This document shows positions 9,171-16,488 of a DNA stretch of 64,000 nt, in pieces (the stretch's first letter is position 1; every line of letters begins with the position of its first letter). A program made the position numbers and the translations under genes. The DNA comes from Flavobacteriales bacterium (GTDB lineage: Bacteria > Bacteroidota > Bacteroidia > Flavobacteriales_F > PHOS-HE28): contig JAHCIA010000001.1 in assembly GCA_026129465.1 (NCBI GenBank), positions 1,187,964-1,251,963 on the forward strand, written 5' to 3'. The notes under the pieces were generated by a model that was not told the origin of the DNA, did no database searches, and was given only the letters and a program-made list of their open reading frames with translations.

Positions 9171-10805
9171 ATGCGGCCGCTGATCCTCGTCCTCCTGGTC
9201 CTGCACGGCTTCCACACGCATGCGCAATGCGTGGAGTCCACCCGCACACGCGTGCTGCTGGTGGGCGATAGCTGGGCCTTTTTCATGGGCGTGGACCAGA
9301 CGATCAACGAGGTGCTGAACAAGTGGGGTCATTCCAACTACCGCTACTACACCAACCTTACCCTGGCCGAGAACGGCGCCGAGACGGACGACTTCCTCCA
9401 ACCCGGCAAACTCGCCGAGATCCAGGCGCGGCTGGATGCCGACCCCGACCTGCGCGTGGTGCACCTGAGCCTCGGCGGCAACGATGTGCTCGGCGACTGG
9501 CACACGAGCTTCACGCCGGCCCAGACCGATTCACTCAAAGCCGCCGTGTACGACCGTCTGCTCACCGTGATCACGCTGATCAAGGACATGCGGCCGGACA
9601 TCCACATCCTGTGGAGCGGCTACATGTACCCGAACTTCCAGGAAGTGATCGAGGACCTCGGTTTCCTGCAGACGCTGCACCCCTTCTATGGGCTGTGGTC
9701 CGGCATGGGCTTCCCCACCTTCGAGCAACTCAACGTCATCCTCAATGAATTCACCGCCGAGGTGATCGCCTATTGCGCCACCGACCCGCGCGTGGACCAT
9801 GTGGACGCCACCGGGCTGATGCAATACGCTTACGGACAGAACGCGCCGCTGGGCGTGCCGCCGGGTGGCAGCTATCCACCCCTCACCGCGCCGCTGCCGC
9901 ATGGCTTCGTGGACTACCCCTCACCGAAGAGCAGCATGCGCAACTACGGTCTCACGCTGGACTGCTTCCACCTTTCGGCCACGGGCTACCGCCACATGAT
10001 CGAGCAACACGCCCGGAAATTCTACCAGAAGTTCCTGATGAACGACCAGGTATCCGTGGCCATGCCGGGCAATGTGGGCGGAACGGTGTCGAACATGGGG
10101 ACGGTGTTGCCCGATTTCAAAGTGGGTTCACAGAGCGGCGAGCACTTCGCCACGCTCCTCAGCTTCCCGGTGGGTGCGGCGCTGGGCCAGCCCCTACAGG
10201 GCGCGAGCATCTTCCTGCGGCGCGAGGCGCTCAGCGGAAGCGACCCCTTGGCGGTGACCTTGAACGTGAAGGTGCGCAGCGGCCATTTCGGTGGCTCGGC
10301 GGCGGTGGAGCCGGTGGACTATTGGGCCACGGCCGACGCCAGCGGTGCCCCCTGCCGCTTCGGCAGCAATGCGGGCAACGGCCACTGGACAAGGCTTGAG
10401 CTGCCGCAGAGCCTGCTCCCACACATCACCAACGGCACCACGGTGCAGTTCCTGATCCAAGCGCCCGGTGCGCCCAATGGCCTCATCACCTTCACCGGCG
10501 CCGACGATCCCGAGCTCGCGCCCGTACTGGACCTCACCTACGGCGATCTGAGCACGGCGATCGAGGCCGTGGAGGCGGGCAACGCGGCCGCGCCCTTCCC
10601 CAACCCCACGGCTGGTCAGCTGCATGTACCCGCCCAGGAGGAGGTCATCACCGGCATCGTGGTGCACGACCTGACCGGCCGCACCGTGTGGGAGCGCATG
10701 GGTCCGGTGAACGTGGTGGACCTCTCCCACCTGCCCGCCGGGGTGTACCTGGTGGACCTGATCAAGGGTATTGCGAAGGAGACCCATCGCGTTGTGAAAT
10801 GGTAA
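9171..10805 (+). CDS. T9SS-exported SGNH/GDSL-type hydrolase
   Basis: A 544-residue secreted protein. The signal peptide is MRPLILVLLVLHGFHTHA-Q. The SGNH blocks follow: block I VGDSW (nucleophile Ser), block III GGNDV, and block V DCFHLS with the catalytic Asp-x-x-His. These indicate esterase or lipase-like chemistry, often deacetylation of polysaccharides. The middle looks like a beta-sandwich. The last roughly 80 residues (FPNPTAGQLHV..., AGVYLVDL, HRVVKW end) are a type A T9SS sorting domain, so the enzyme is probably exported and attached to the cell surface. It follows the glycan trio, so a surface glycan is a reasonable but unproven substrate. Confidence 0.88.
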   Translation: MRPLILVLLVLHGFHTHAQCVESTRTRVLLVGDSWAFFMGVDQTINEVLNKWGHSNYRYYTNLTLAENGAETDDFLQPGKLAEIQARLDADPDLRVVHLSLGGNDVLGDWHTSFTPAQTDSLKAAVYDRLLTVITLIKDMRPDIHILWSGYMYPNFQEVIEDLGFLQTLHPFYGLWSGMGFPTFEQLNVILNEFTAEVIAYCATDPRVDHVDATGLMQYAYGQNAPLGVPPGGSYPPLTAPLPHGFVDYPSPKSSMRNYGLTLDCFHLSATGYRHMIEQHARKFYQKFLMNDQVSVAMPGNVGGTVSNMGTVLPDFKVGSQSGEHFATLLSFPVGAALGQPLQGASIFLRREALSGSDPLAVTLNVKVRSGHFGGSAAVEPVDYWATADASGAPCRFGSNAGNGHWTRLELPQSLLPHITNGTTVQFLIQAPGAPNGLITFTGADDPELAPVLDLTYGDLSTAIEAVEAGNAAAPFPNPTAGQLHVPAQEEVITGIVVHDLTGRTVWERMGPVNVVDLSHLPAGVYLVDLIKGIAKETHRVVKW

Positions 10806-10810
10806 GCGGC

Positions 10811-11227
10811 ATGTGCATCACGAAACCTTCGCTGCTCCTGATGGCGGTCGTCGTATTGATCGCCTGCCGCTATGACAAGCCAGGTGATTGCCCCAAGGAC
10901 ATCATCTGCACCATGGACTTCCGCTCCGTGGGTGTGCAAGTGACCGACACCGCAGGCGCCCCCGTGGTCCTGGACAGCACGCGCACCATCCACCTCGCGC
11001 ACGGCGCCGTGGTCCTGCGTTCCAGCGGCCCCGAACCCTTCCCAGCCGGCAGTTGGTACGCCGTGCTCACCGACAACCACATGTCCTTCACCGACACCAA
11101 AGGCCGCGACTTCCGCTTCGAGGGATTCCTGGGCGGCGCGCGCAAGGCCCAGGCGCTCTTCCGCATCCGTCACGACTGCTGCCACGTGGACAAAGTGAGC
11201 GGGCCGGAAGTGATCGTGGTGGAGTGA
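10811..11227 (+). CDS. Small predicted lipoprotein, unknown function
   Basis: A 138-residue protein starting MCITKPSLLLMAVVVLIAC-R, which looks like a lipoprotein signal with lipidated Cys. The mature part has several Cys residues (GDCPKDIICTMD, RHDCCHVDK) and beta-rich segments. It starts 5 nt after the SGNH stop, so it is probably co-transcribed. I do not recognise a family. An in-frame ATG at 10799 is an alternative start. Confidence 0.7.
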   Translation: MCITKPSLLLMAVVVLIACRYDKPGDCPKDIICTMDFRSVGVQVTDTAGAPVVLDSTRTIHLAHGAVVLRSSGPEPFPAGSWYAVLTDNHMSFTDTKGRDFRFEGFLGGARKAQALFRIRHDCCHVDKVSGPEVIVVE

Positions 11228-11311
11228 GGTAGCACGATGGTTGGCCACAAGTGCTCGGTGGGCTACATGCCCGGATCACGCCGATCCGTATTTTGTAGCT
11301 CCGCGATCGAC

Positions 11312-12421
11312 ATGGAAACCGACAACCGCAAGCGCAACGTGGTCCTGGAGGCCATCGTCCATGAAAAGGAACGCCGCATCGCCTTGCGCTTTCCTTACGA
11401 TGTGGAGTTGATCACCGTGGCCAAGGAGCTGGGCGCCCGTTGGAGCAACACCAGGAAGGTCTGGCATGTTCCCAATGGCAGCGATACGCTCAAGACCGTC
11501 TTCGCCGCTTACAAGGGCCGAGCCTGGGTGGACTACAGCGCGTTGAGGAACAATTCCCATCAAGCGAAGCCCAAGCCCATACCGGCCGCCCCGCCGCCCA
11601 TGGTACCGGAGGCCTTCCTGCGGAAGTTGGAGCGCATGCGCTACAGCCCCAACACCATCCGGGTCTACACCGATCACCTTCGGCAATTCATGGCTTTCCA
11701 TTCCGGCAGGGACCTGGAACAGATGGGCCAGGCGGAGATCCATGCCTACATGGACCACCTGGCGGCCCGGAAGGTGAGCGTGAGCCACCAGAACCAGGCG
11801 GTGAACGCCATCAAGTTCCACTACGAGAAGGTGCTGGGGGGATCGCGGCGCAGCTATCGGATCGACCGGCCTCGCGGCGAAAAGCGGCTGCCCAATGTGA
11901 TGAGTGAAGCCGAGGTGAAAAGGCTGCTGGATGTGCCCATGAACATCAAGCACAAGGCCATGCTGCTGCTCATCTATTCGGCCGGACTGCGCAGCGGCGA
12001 ACTCCTTGCGCTGCGGCCGCACGACCTGGACCGGGACCGCATGCTGCTGCGCGTCCACCAAAGCAAAGGGAACAAGGACCGCTACACGCTTTTGTCGCCC
12101 AAGGCTCTGGCGGCCGTTGATGCCTACCTGGTCCAATGGCAGCCCAGGCGCATGTTGTTCGAGGGGCAGGATGGCGGGCCCTACACGGCGGAAAGTCTGC
12201 GGCAGGTATTCCGGACCGCATTGGCCAAGGCCGGCATCGCGCGCAAGCTCACCCTGCACTGCCTGCGCCACAGCTTTGCCACGCATCTTTTGGAACACGG
12301 CACCGACATCCGCTACATTGGAGCGTTGCTGGGCCACAGCAGTGTAAAGACCACCGAAGTGTACACCCACGTCACCCCCCGCACCCTGGGCCGCATCACC
12401 AGCCCATTGGACCGGCTATGA
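11312..12421 (+). CDS. Tyrosine recombinase/integrase, catalytically intact
   Basis: A 369-residue site-specific recombinase. Residues about 5-75 form a small extra N-terminal domain (ELGARWSNTRKVWHVPN) found in some Bacteroidota integrases. A SAM-like core-binding domain (about 95-185) and the catalytic domain follow. All catalytic residues are present: Arg227 (SAGLRSGEL), Lys252 (QSKGNKDR), His316 and Arg319 (HCLRHSFATH), His342 (LLGHSSVKTT) and Tyr351 (VYTHV). Only about 60 residues separate the Lys hairpin from HCLRH. The extra roughly 35-residue helix domain that marks integron IntI proteins is therefore absent, and the enzyme is XerCD-like in layout. It reads toward an attC-like cassette array and shares its fold with the inactive paralog at 17766. 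Confidence 0.93.
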   Translation: METDNRKRNVVLEAIVHEKERRIALRFPYDVELITVAKELGARWSNTRKVWHVPNGSDTLKTVFAAYKGRAWVDYSALRNNSHQAKPKPIPAAPPPMVPEAFLRKLERMRYSPNTIRVYTDHLRQFMAFHSGRDLEQMGQAEIHAYMDHLAARKVSVSHQNQAVNAIKFHYEKVLGGSRRSYRIDRPRGEKRLPNVMSEAEVKRLLDVPMNIKHKAMLLLIYSAGLRSGELLALRPHDLDRDRMLLRVHQSKGNKDRYTLLSPKALAAVDAYLVQWQPRRMLFEGQDGGPYTAESLRQVFRTALAKAGIARKLTLHCLRHSFATHLLEHGTDIRYIGALLGHSSVKTTEVYTHVTPRTLGRITSPLDRL

Positions 12422-12510
12422 ACCCAGGCCAGCAAATATCACAAGATCGGGCCGGTGGCGCATTTACATGCCCTTGGTCCACAGCCACTTCCCAAGCCCA
12501 AGCACCACAC

Positions 12511-12558
12511 TGCGATAAGGCTGATAACACAAGATCTTGCGATAGCAACTAGTTGGGT
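12511..12558 (+). other. Candidate attI-like core site
   Basis: A GTTGGGT heptamer (12552-12558) matches the integron core-site consensus GTTRRRY. It is preceded by two TGCGATA direct repeats 27 bp apart and the palindrome AACTAGTT. No long hairpin partner lies upstream, unlike the attC-like sites, so it would be a simple attI-type site if real. Evidence is pattern only. Confidence 0.3.
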
Positions 12559-12572
12559 GCCATCGCGAAAAA

Positions 12573-12626
12573 GCCAACGCGCAAAGCCCACGCACGAAAA
12601 TACGCCAACGCTACCAAGGCCCACGC
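12573..12626 (+). repeat. Two-copy direct repeat next to the recombinase
   Basis: GCCAACGC-n5-GCCCACGC (12573-12593) recurs as GCCAACGC-n7-GCCCACGC (12604-12626). Such spaced pairs are compatible with recombinase-binding arms. Confidence 0.45.
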
Positions 12627-12638
12627 TCGACTGAAAGA

Positions 12639-12656
12639 CAGAACCCGGCCCGGCTG
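12639..12656 (+). repeat. Left arm of an 18-bp perfect inverted repeat
   Basis: CAGAACCCGGCCCGGCTG here is the exact reverse complement of 16306-16323. The pair brackets the two small genes and the restriction-modification genes. Confidence 0.6.
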
Positions 12657-12669
12657 AGAACCCAAAAAA

Positions 12670-12690
12670 GGGCGGCAGCCAATGCCGCCC
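12670..12690 (-). terminator. Intrinsic terminator read on the minus strand
   Basis: The stem GGGCGGCA / TGCCGCCC (8 bp, loop GCCAA) is followed, reading minus, by six T residues (AAAAAA at 12664-12669 on plus). It would stop minus-strand transcription from the island before it enters the recombinase gene. Confidence 0.6.
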
Positions 12691-12832
12691 GGAGAACTTC
12701 GGAGGACTGCAGAAGAAGAACCGGCTCCGCCGGAAAGGACTTGAAGAAGGCGGCTGAAGGCCGACCAATAACGACGATTACCTCTCCGTTGACACCGAAC
12801 AGCCCAGCGGCTCAGACCATTGAACTGACCCA

Positions 12833-12840
12833 TATCTTTG
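12833..12840 (+). promoter_or_regulatory. -7 element for the two-gene plus-strand unit
   Basis: TATCTTTG is an exact match to TAnnTTTG, 24 nt before the ATG at 12865. Confidence 0.55.
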
Positions 12841-12864
12841 CACCGTGAGCAACCCACTACGACC

Positions 12865-13152
12865 ATGAGCGAAACGACCATCCACGCAACCATCGGGAAG
12901 CGGGTCGATCCCGCTACCAACGAGGTGACCCTTTTCATTGAGGATCAGCCTTGGGGGCCTATTGTAACGGGTGCAACCTTTAAAGAGGCCAAGGCAAAGT
13001 TCTTGAAGGTGCTGCCTGCCATCATGGTGGCCAATTCTTACTGCGAGATCAAGCATAATCCTGTTGACATGGAGGCCATCAAGGAACGCATCGCTGCGGC
13101 CCGAATCGAAATGGAGCGCCTGTCCAACAAGCTCGAAGAATGCGCTGCCTGA
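12865..13152 (+). CDS. Small protein of unknown function, island gene 1
   Basis: A 95-residue protein beginning MSETTIHATIGKRVDP. The first half is beta-rich (EVTLFIEDQPWGPIVTG). The C-terminal third is a charged helix (IKERIAAARIEMERLSNKLEE) that may form a coiled coil. No family is recognised. It has an exact -7 promoter element and is followed after one base by the next gene, so the two are almost certainly an operon. The position between the recombinase and the restriction-modification module suggests accessory cargo, possibly an interacting pair, but no toxin-antitoxin signature is visible. Confidence 0.7.
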   Translation: MSETTIHATIGKRVDPATNEVTLFIEDQPWGPIVTGATFKEAKAKFLKVLPAIMVANSYCEIKHNPVDMEAIKERIAAARIEMERLSNKLEECAA

Positions 13153-13153
13153 C

Positions 13154-13600
13154 ATGCTGCGACAAGAATCACTCGACGCGGTGTTGACCCGCCATGGCTA
13201 CTACCAACGTTCCTTGAAGGGGTTGCGCGAGGCGCACCCCTTCGAGTACGTGGCCTTTCAACGCATCTACATCCAGGTGGAGGCGTATGCTGAACTCGAT
13301 GTCATGGTACATAAGGAAAGCATCATTGACCGGGACTTCCAGATTTGGATTAAGCCCGGGCACTATGCATATGCCATCGAAAAGAAAAAGGTCTACAACA
13401 GGACCGAGACCGAAATATTCGCACAGAAATTTTCCATTCCATTTTCCGAGTTCGAGGAAATCGCCGTATCCACTGGCACTATGTTGCCGCCTAATCCTGT
13501 GGTTGACTTGTCGGCTGCTATTCAAGGCCCGGTTTCTCAGCAACGGACCATTCCTGTTGGCTCAGTAACTGTGACCCGCACTGACGGGAAAGTACAATAA
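13154..13600 (+). CDS. Protein of unknown function, island gene 2
   Basis: A 148-residue protein starting MLRQESLDAVLTRHGY, one base after the stop of island gene 1. It contains helix- and strand-forming segments (FEYVAFQRIYIQVEAYAEL; YAYAIEKKKVYNRTETEIF). The tail looks flexible (VTVTRTDGKVQ). There is no signal peptide, membrane segment or recognised catalytic motif. Its codon use is less GC-extreme than the core genes, consistent with acquired DNA. It ends just before the convergent mini-ORF and restriction gene. Confidence 0.65.
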   Translation: MLRQESLDAVLTRHGYYQRSLKGLREAHPFEYVAFQRIYIQVEAYAELDVMVHKESIIDRDFQIWIKPGHYAYAIEKKKVYNRTETEIFAQKFSIPFSEFEEIAVSTGTMLPPNPVVDLSAAIQGPVSQQRTIPVGSVTVTRTDGKVQ

Positions 13601-13603
13601 GGG

Positions 13604-13717
13604 TTAGTACTTGGTGCGCCAGCGTTGGCGGTTGCGCCACCACTTGCCGGACACCAGCCACCAAAGACCTTTGAGCAGGTCAAGAAGCATCCGGTGGCGT
13701 GGGTGCATGTAGCTCAT
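13604..13717 (-). CDS. Possible 37-residue Trp-rich peptide coupled to the restriction gene
   Basis: The ATG overlaps the stop of the restriction endonuclease gene (ATATGA), so ribosomes leaving that gene could restart here. The product is basic and Trp-rich, with segments MLLDLLKGLWWLV and KWWRNRQRW. It ends 4 bp from the convergent unknown gene. It is too short for confident calling; the precise stop-start overlap is the main support. Confidence 0.35.
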   Translation of the reverse strand: MSYMHPRHRMLLDLLKGLWWLVSGKWWRNRQRWRTKY

Positions 13718-14799
13718 ATGCCCTCGTCGAAGAATGCGGTCATCGCGGTTGCGAACCAGAATAATTGCTCCTGTGTGAAGTCCTCGCGTATCCAATCGGG
13801 TAGGGCATGGCGAGGGAACCGCAATCCTGCAAGGGCAGTAGCTAACTGTTGGAGCTTGATATTGATCTGCGTCTCCATGTCAGCCTCTTCGATGCTGTCC
13901 GCAAGCGCCTTGGCCAAGGCAAGCAGTATCTCCAAGTAGACGAAGTGCGCGGCACTTGGATTATCGGGCCTTCCGATGAAAGACCAGAAGTCCATACCAA
14001 CGCGCCGGTATATTCGTACGCTTCGGGTAGCGCTGTCGATTAATACTCCGGGCCGCTCAGCCCTGTTTTCTTCCTCGAACCCAGCGCTGAGCAACTTGAC
14101 GAGTATCTGGTTGTCCTTGTTGTTGGTCGTCTTGTCGGTTCCATAGGTCAGACCGACAACAACATCAATCCCGTTGACGCCTGGGTAATTGTTGCGTGTT
14201 TGTGCAAGCCATTGCGGGTGGTTGTCAACGATGGCGCGGGTCATGCCTTGCACCTGTGTGTCGTTGATGGTATTGGGGCCGCTCTTGATGGTCGTCAGAT
14301 AGCGCCGATCGCCGACAACGCAAGCCTTGTCTATTTCGCGCCAGACAGAATCCAGCCTTTGCTGGGCTCGTTCATCTCTCGACAATCCTGCATAGGAAGC
14401 GAACTCGGCAGTCTTCTCCGGGGCCTCAGCCCATCGGCTCTTTGAGCCAATCGGGTACTGCCCAACAAACGTTGCCTCAATCGACTTCCCGAAGGAAGTT
14501 TCCAACGCCATGTATGTCTTGCTGTTGAATAGGAACTCCGCGAACTTGGCCGGATCGCCCAGTTTCATGACACTTGCAGAGGTCAGCAACACGTATGGGT
14601 TGGTCCGATAGTCGGCCACGCCATTCCTTCTATTGAAGGCGGCTGGCATGTTCGTGACAATGTAGCTTGCCAACCCCTTCGCCAAGGCCAGCACTCGGTC
14701 CTCGTCCACCAGCTTGAAGCCCTCGACGATGCGCTTCGCATCAAACCTGTGCCTGCGCGATTTGAGCAGCGCAGAAAGCTCGTTGTTACGCTTCGCCAT
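13714..14799 (-). CDS. Probable type II restriction endonuclease
   Basis: A 361-residue protein directly after, and overlapping by TAATG, a C5-cytosine DNA methyltransferase; this is the classic arrangement of a type II restriction-modification pair. In the middle, RRYLTTIKSGPNTIND resembles the Lys-containing part of PD-(D/E)XK-type active sites in PmeII-like restriction enzymes. Several Asp residues upstream (DSVWREIDKACVVGDRR) could complete the metal site. The recognition sequence cannot be read. The family name is a judgement by eye; the role rests mainly on the methyltransferase neighbour and the motif. The pair lies on the minus strand, opposite to the cassette polarity of the array. 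Confidence 0.75.
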   Translation of the reverse strand: MAKRNNELSALLKSRRHRFDAKRIVEGFKLVDEDRVLALAKGLASYIVTNMPAAFNRRNGVADYRTNPYVLLTSASVMKLGDPAKFAEFLFNSKTYMALETSFGKSIEATFVGQYPIGSKSRWAEAPEKTAEFASYAGLSRDERAQQRLDSVWREIDKACVVGDRRYLTTIKSGPNTINDTQVQGMTRAIVDNHPQWLAQTRNNYPGVNGIDVVVGLTYGTDKTTNNKDNQILVKLLSAGFEEENRAERPGVLIDSATRSVRIYRRVGMDFWSFIGRPDNPSAAHFVYLEILLALAKALADSIEEADMETQINIKLQQLATALAGLRFPRHALPDWIREDFTQEQLFWFATAMTAFFDEGI

Positions 14800-16184
14800 T
14801 ACGCTACAAGCTCTTTCACCTTTCTCAAGGTCTGTGGTGGTTCATAGGTGCAGTCTCCATTCGTGTCTCCGTCTTCCCAGACCATGATCTTGCCGTCCTT
14901 GTACCACTGCCTTGTGCGCACATGGGACTGCACGTAGATGACCCGATAACCCTCTGGCTTTTTGTCTAGCGGTTTCCAATTGCGCCCAGCCAATTCATCA
15001 AGCTGTTTGGCGATAACACCACCAGCAACAAATCCCAATCGGGTTGGCACTGCGTTTCCAACTTGCTTGTACTGTTGGCTCGGGGTACCCGCGATCTTCC
15101 AATCTTCAGGAAACTCTTGGACGAGTACGTATTCCTTGATGGAGAGCGCCCTTGTTTCAACCGGGTGGCACAGAGAGGTTCCGGCGTGGTTTGGCATGGT
15201 CAAGAGCGTGGGGCATGGTAGGTCGAATGTCAGTCTTCTCCACCAACCTGAACGACCGCCCTTCGCAAACCAAGTTCGGCCCATGCTTTCCTTCTGCAAC
15301 TCTTCCGGTAGGCTTCGCCAGTTCGACCCTTCCGGCACCATTGAAAGGATTTGCTTCTTGCGCGGGCTGAAGTCCATGCCAACGGGGCCTGGTTCGGCAA
15401 GGTGTCCAATCGCATCTCGAAGTGTGCGCCAGGGTAGCAGGGGGTTGGGCTCTTCATCGAACAACCCCAATGGCCTCTTCTTCTGTTCGGCTACCGGCCC
15501 ATGCGTTGGGTCCGGGAAGTCAACGACCGCGTTGTACCTATTGCCGATGAACAGAGCGCGTTCCCGTATTTGCGGTGCGCCGTAGTTGACGGAGTTGACC
15601 TCGAATATGTCCATGTGATACCCAGCGGCAATGCGCTGCATGTCCTCGGCAAAGAGTCTTACGACCGAGCCGGGCATTTCGTCAATATCCAGCGGTGGAC
15701 CGCCCTTGTCCGGGCGCTGTGCTATTGGTCGATGCTTCAGTGCTGCCGACAACAAACCCCTGACGTTCTCCATCAGGAACATCTTGGGCTGCATCGCCTC
15801 GACAAAGCGAAGGAACTGCCAGATCAACGTTCCTCGCGCATCTTGCACAGACTGCCGTTTTCCCGCCGTACTGAACGCTTGGCATGGAGGTCCGCCCACA
15901 AGCACGTCGAGTTCACCCGGCTTGATTCCGCAATCCTTCATCACTTGGTACGGGTCAAGGTTCGTAATGTCACCTTCATAGACCCGCAAGTGGTCAGCAA
16001 GCCGCCCCTCTGCTTGGTTCAGGCGTATGGTATCACAAAAAGCCTTCTCCAGTTCGACACATGCCAACAGGTCGTAACGCCCTGTCTGTTCCATCCCAAG
16101 GTCCAAGCCCATGGCACCGCTGAAGAGCGAGATAGCCTTGTACTTCTTAGGAGCATTGCCCTTGGTCGTCTTAGTCTTTTTCAT
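14799..16184 (-). CDS. DNA (cytosine-5) methyltransferase
   Basis: A 461-residue m5C methyltransferase with the ordered family motifs. Motif I is ISLFSGAMGLDLG (SAM binding). Motif IV is GGPPCQAFS with the catalytic Cys. Motif VI is MENVRGL, and motif VIII is PQIRERALFIGN. A target-recognition region follows, and motifs IX/X include QVGNAVP. It protects host DNA from the downstream restriction enzyme, whose start it overlaps (TAATG). Upstream lies 213 bp of non-coding sequence and then attC-like site 1. The C-terminal 70 residues are an extension of unclear role. Confidence 0.95.
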   Translation of the reverse strand: MKKTKTTKGNAPKKYKAISLFSGAMGLDLGMEQTGRYDLLACVELEKAFCDTIRLNQAEGRLADHLRVYEGDITNLDPYQVMKDCGIKPGELDVLVGGPPCQAFSTAGKRQSVQDARGTLIWQFLRFVEAMQPKMFLMENVRGLLSAALKHRPIAQRPDKGGPPLDIDEMPGSVVRLFAEDMQRIAAGYHMDIFEVNSVNYGAPQIRERALFIGNRYNAVVDFPDPTHGPVAEQKKRPLGLFDEEPNPLLPWRTLRDAIGHLAEPGPVGMDFSPRKKQILSMVPEGSNWRSLPEELQKESMGRTWFAKGGRSGWWRRLTFDLPCPTLLTMPNHAGTSLCHPVETRALSIKEYVLVQEFPEDWKIAGTPSQQYKQVGNAVPTRLGFVAGGVIAKQLDELAGRNWKPLDKKPEGYRVIYVQSHVRTRQWYKDGKIMVWEDGDTNGDCTYEPPQTLRKVKELVA

Positions 16185-16305
16185 GGCTTACGGCGTTGCA
16201 AGTTACCGACCTACCTTCGACCGTCATTCACGATCGACCTGAGTTGCCAACAAACCCCTGAGCGCAATGGTGCCCACTGCGCTTAACATGGAGTGCCAAT
16301 GCGAA

Positions 16306-16323
16306 CAGCCGGGCCGGGTTCTG
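16306..16323 (+). repeat. Right arm of the 18-bp perfect inverted repeat
   Basis: CAGCCGGGCCGGGTTCTG, the reverse complement of 12639-12656. It sits in the non-coding stretch between the methyltransferase start and attC-like site 1. A smaller hairpin (AGCGCA...TGCGCT) lies just before it. Confidence 0.6.
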
Positions 16324-16397
16324 AGTCCCGCTTGTCCACTGACAGCAAGCCACTACCTTGCAGCAATGGGCGGGACGAATACGGAAGACGCGACGGC

Positions 16398-16460
16398 ACC
16401 CAACATCGGCTTGCCGCAATGCTCGTTCCTCGCACATGCGGCAAGCCTCATCCGTTGGTG
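16398..16460 (+). other. attC-like recombination site 1
   Basis: A 63-bp element. ACCCAAC (16398-16404) matches the R'' consensus RYYYAAC. A perfect 11-bp stem GGCTTGCCGCA (16408-16418) / TGCGGCAAGCC (16437-16447) follows, then GTTGGTG (16454-16460) as R'. Order, size and AAC...GTT polarity fit short integron attC sites. A terminator is less likely because no T run follows. Confidence 0.65.
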
Positions 16461-16488
16461 GCAAGTGTAATGACAACAGATACAAATA

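Larger units (their letters stand above)
12422..12864. other. Gene-free region after the recombinase, possible attachment region
   Basis: This 443-bp stretch has no convincing gene on either strand. It holds, in order: two TGCGATA direct repeats (12511-12517, 12538-12544) before AACTAGTTGGGT; a pair of GCCAACGC/GCCCACGC repeats; one arm of an 18-bp inverted repeat; a minus-strand terminator hairpin; and a -7 promoter. Position and content fit an integration or attachment region. Confidence 0.5.

Noticed and set aside
12439-12938. Two overlapping minus-strand frames in the gene-free region after the recombinase
   Set aside because: Biased composition (Ser/Phe/Arg), no recognisable features, and both cross a terminator hairpin.
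16398-16460. attC-like site 1 as an ordinary intrinsic terminator
   Set aside because: No T run follows on either strand, and the flanking AAC and GTT boxes plus three similar sites at matching positions fit recombination sites better.
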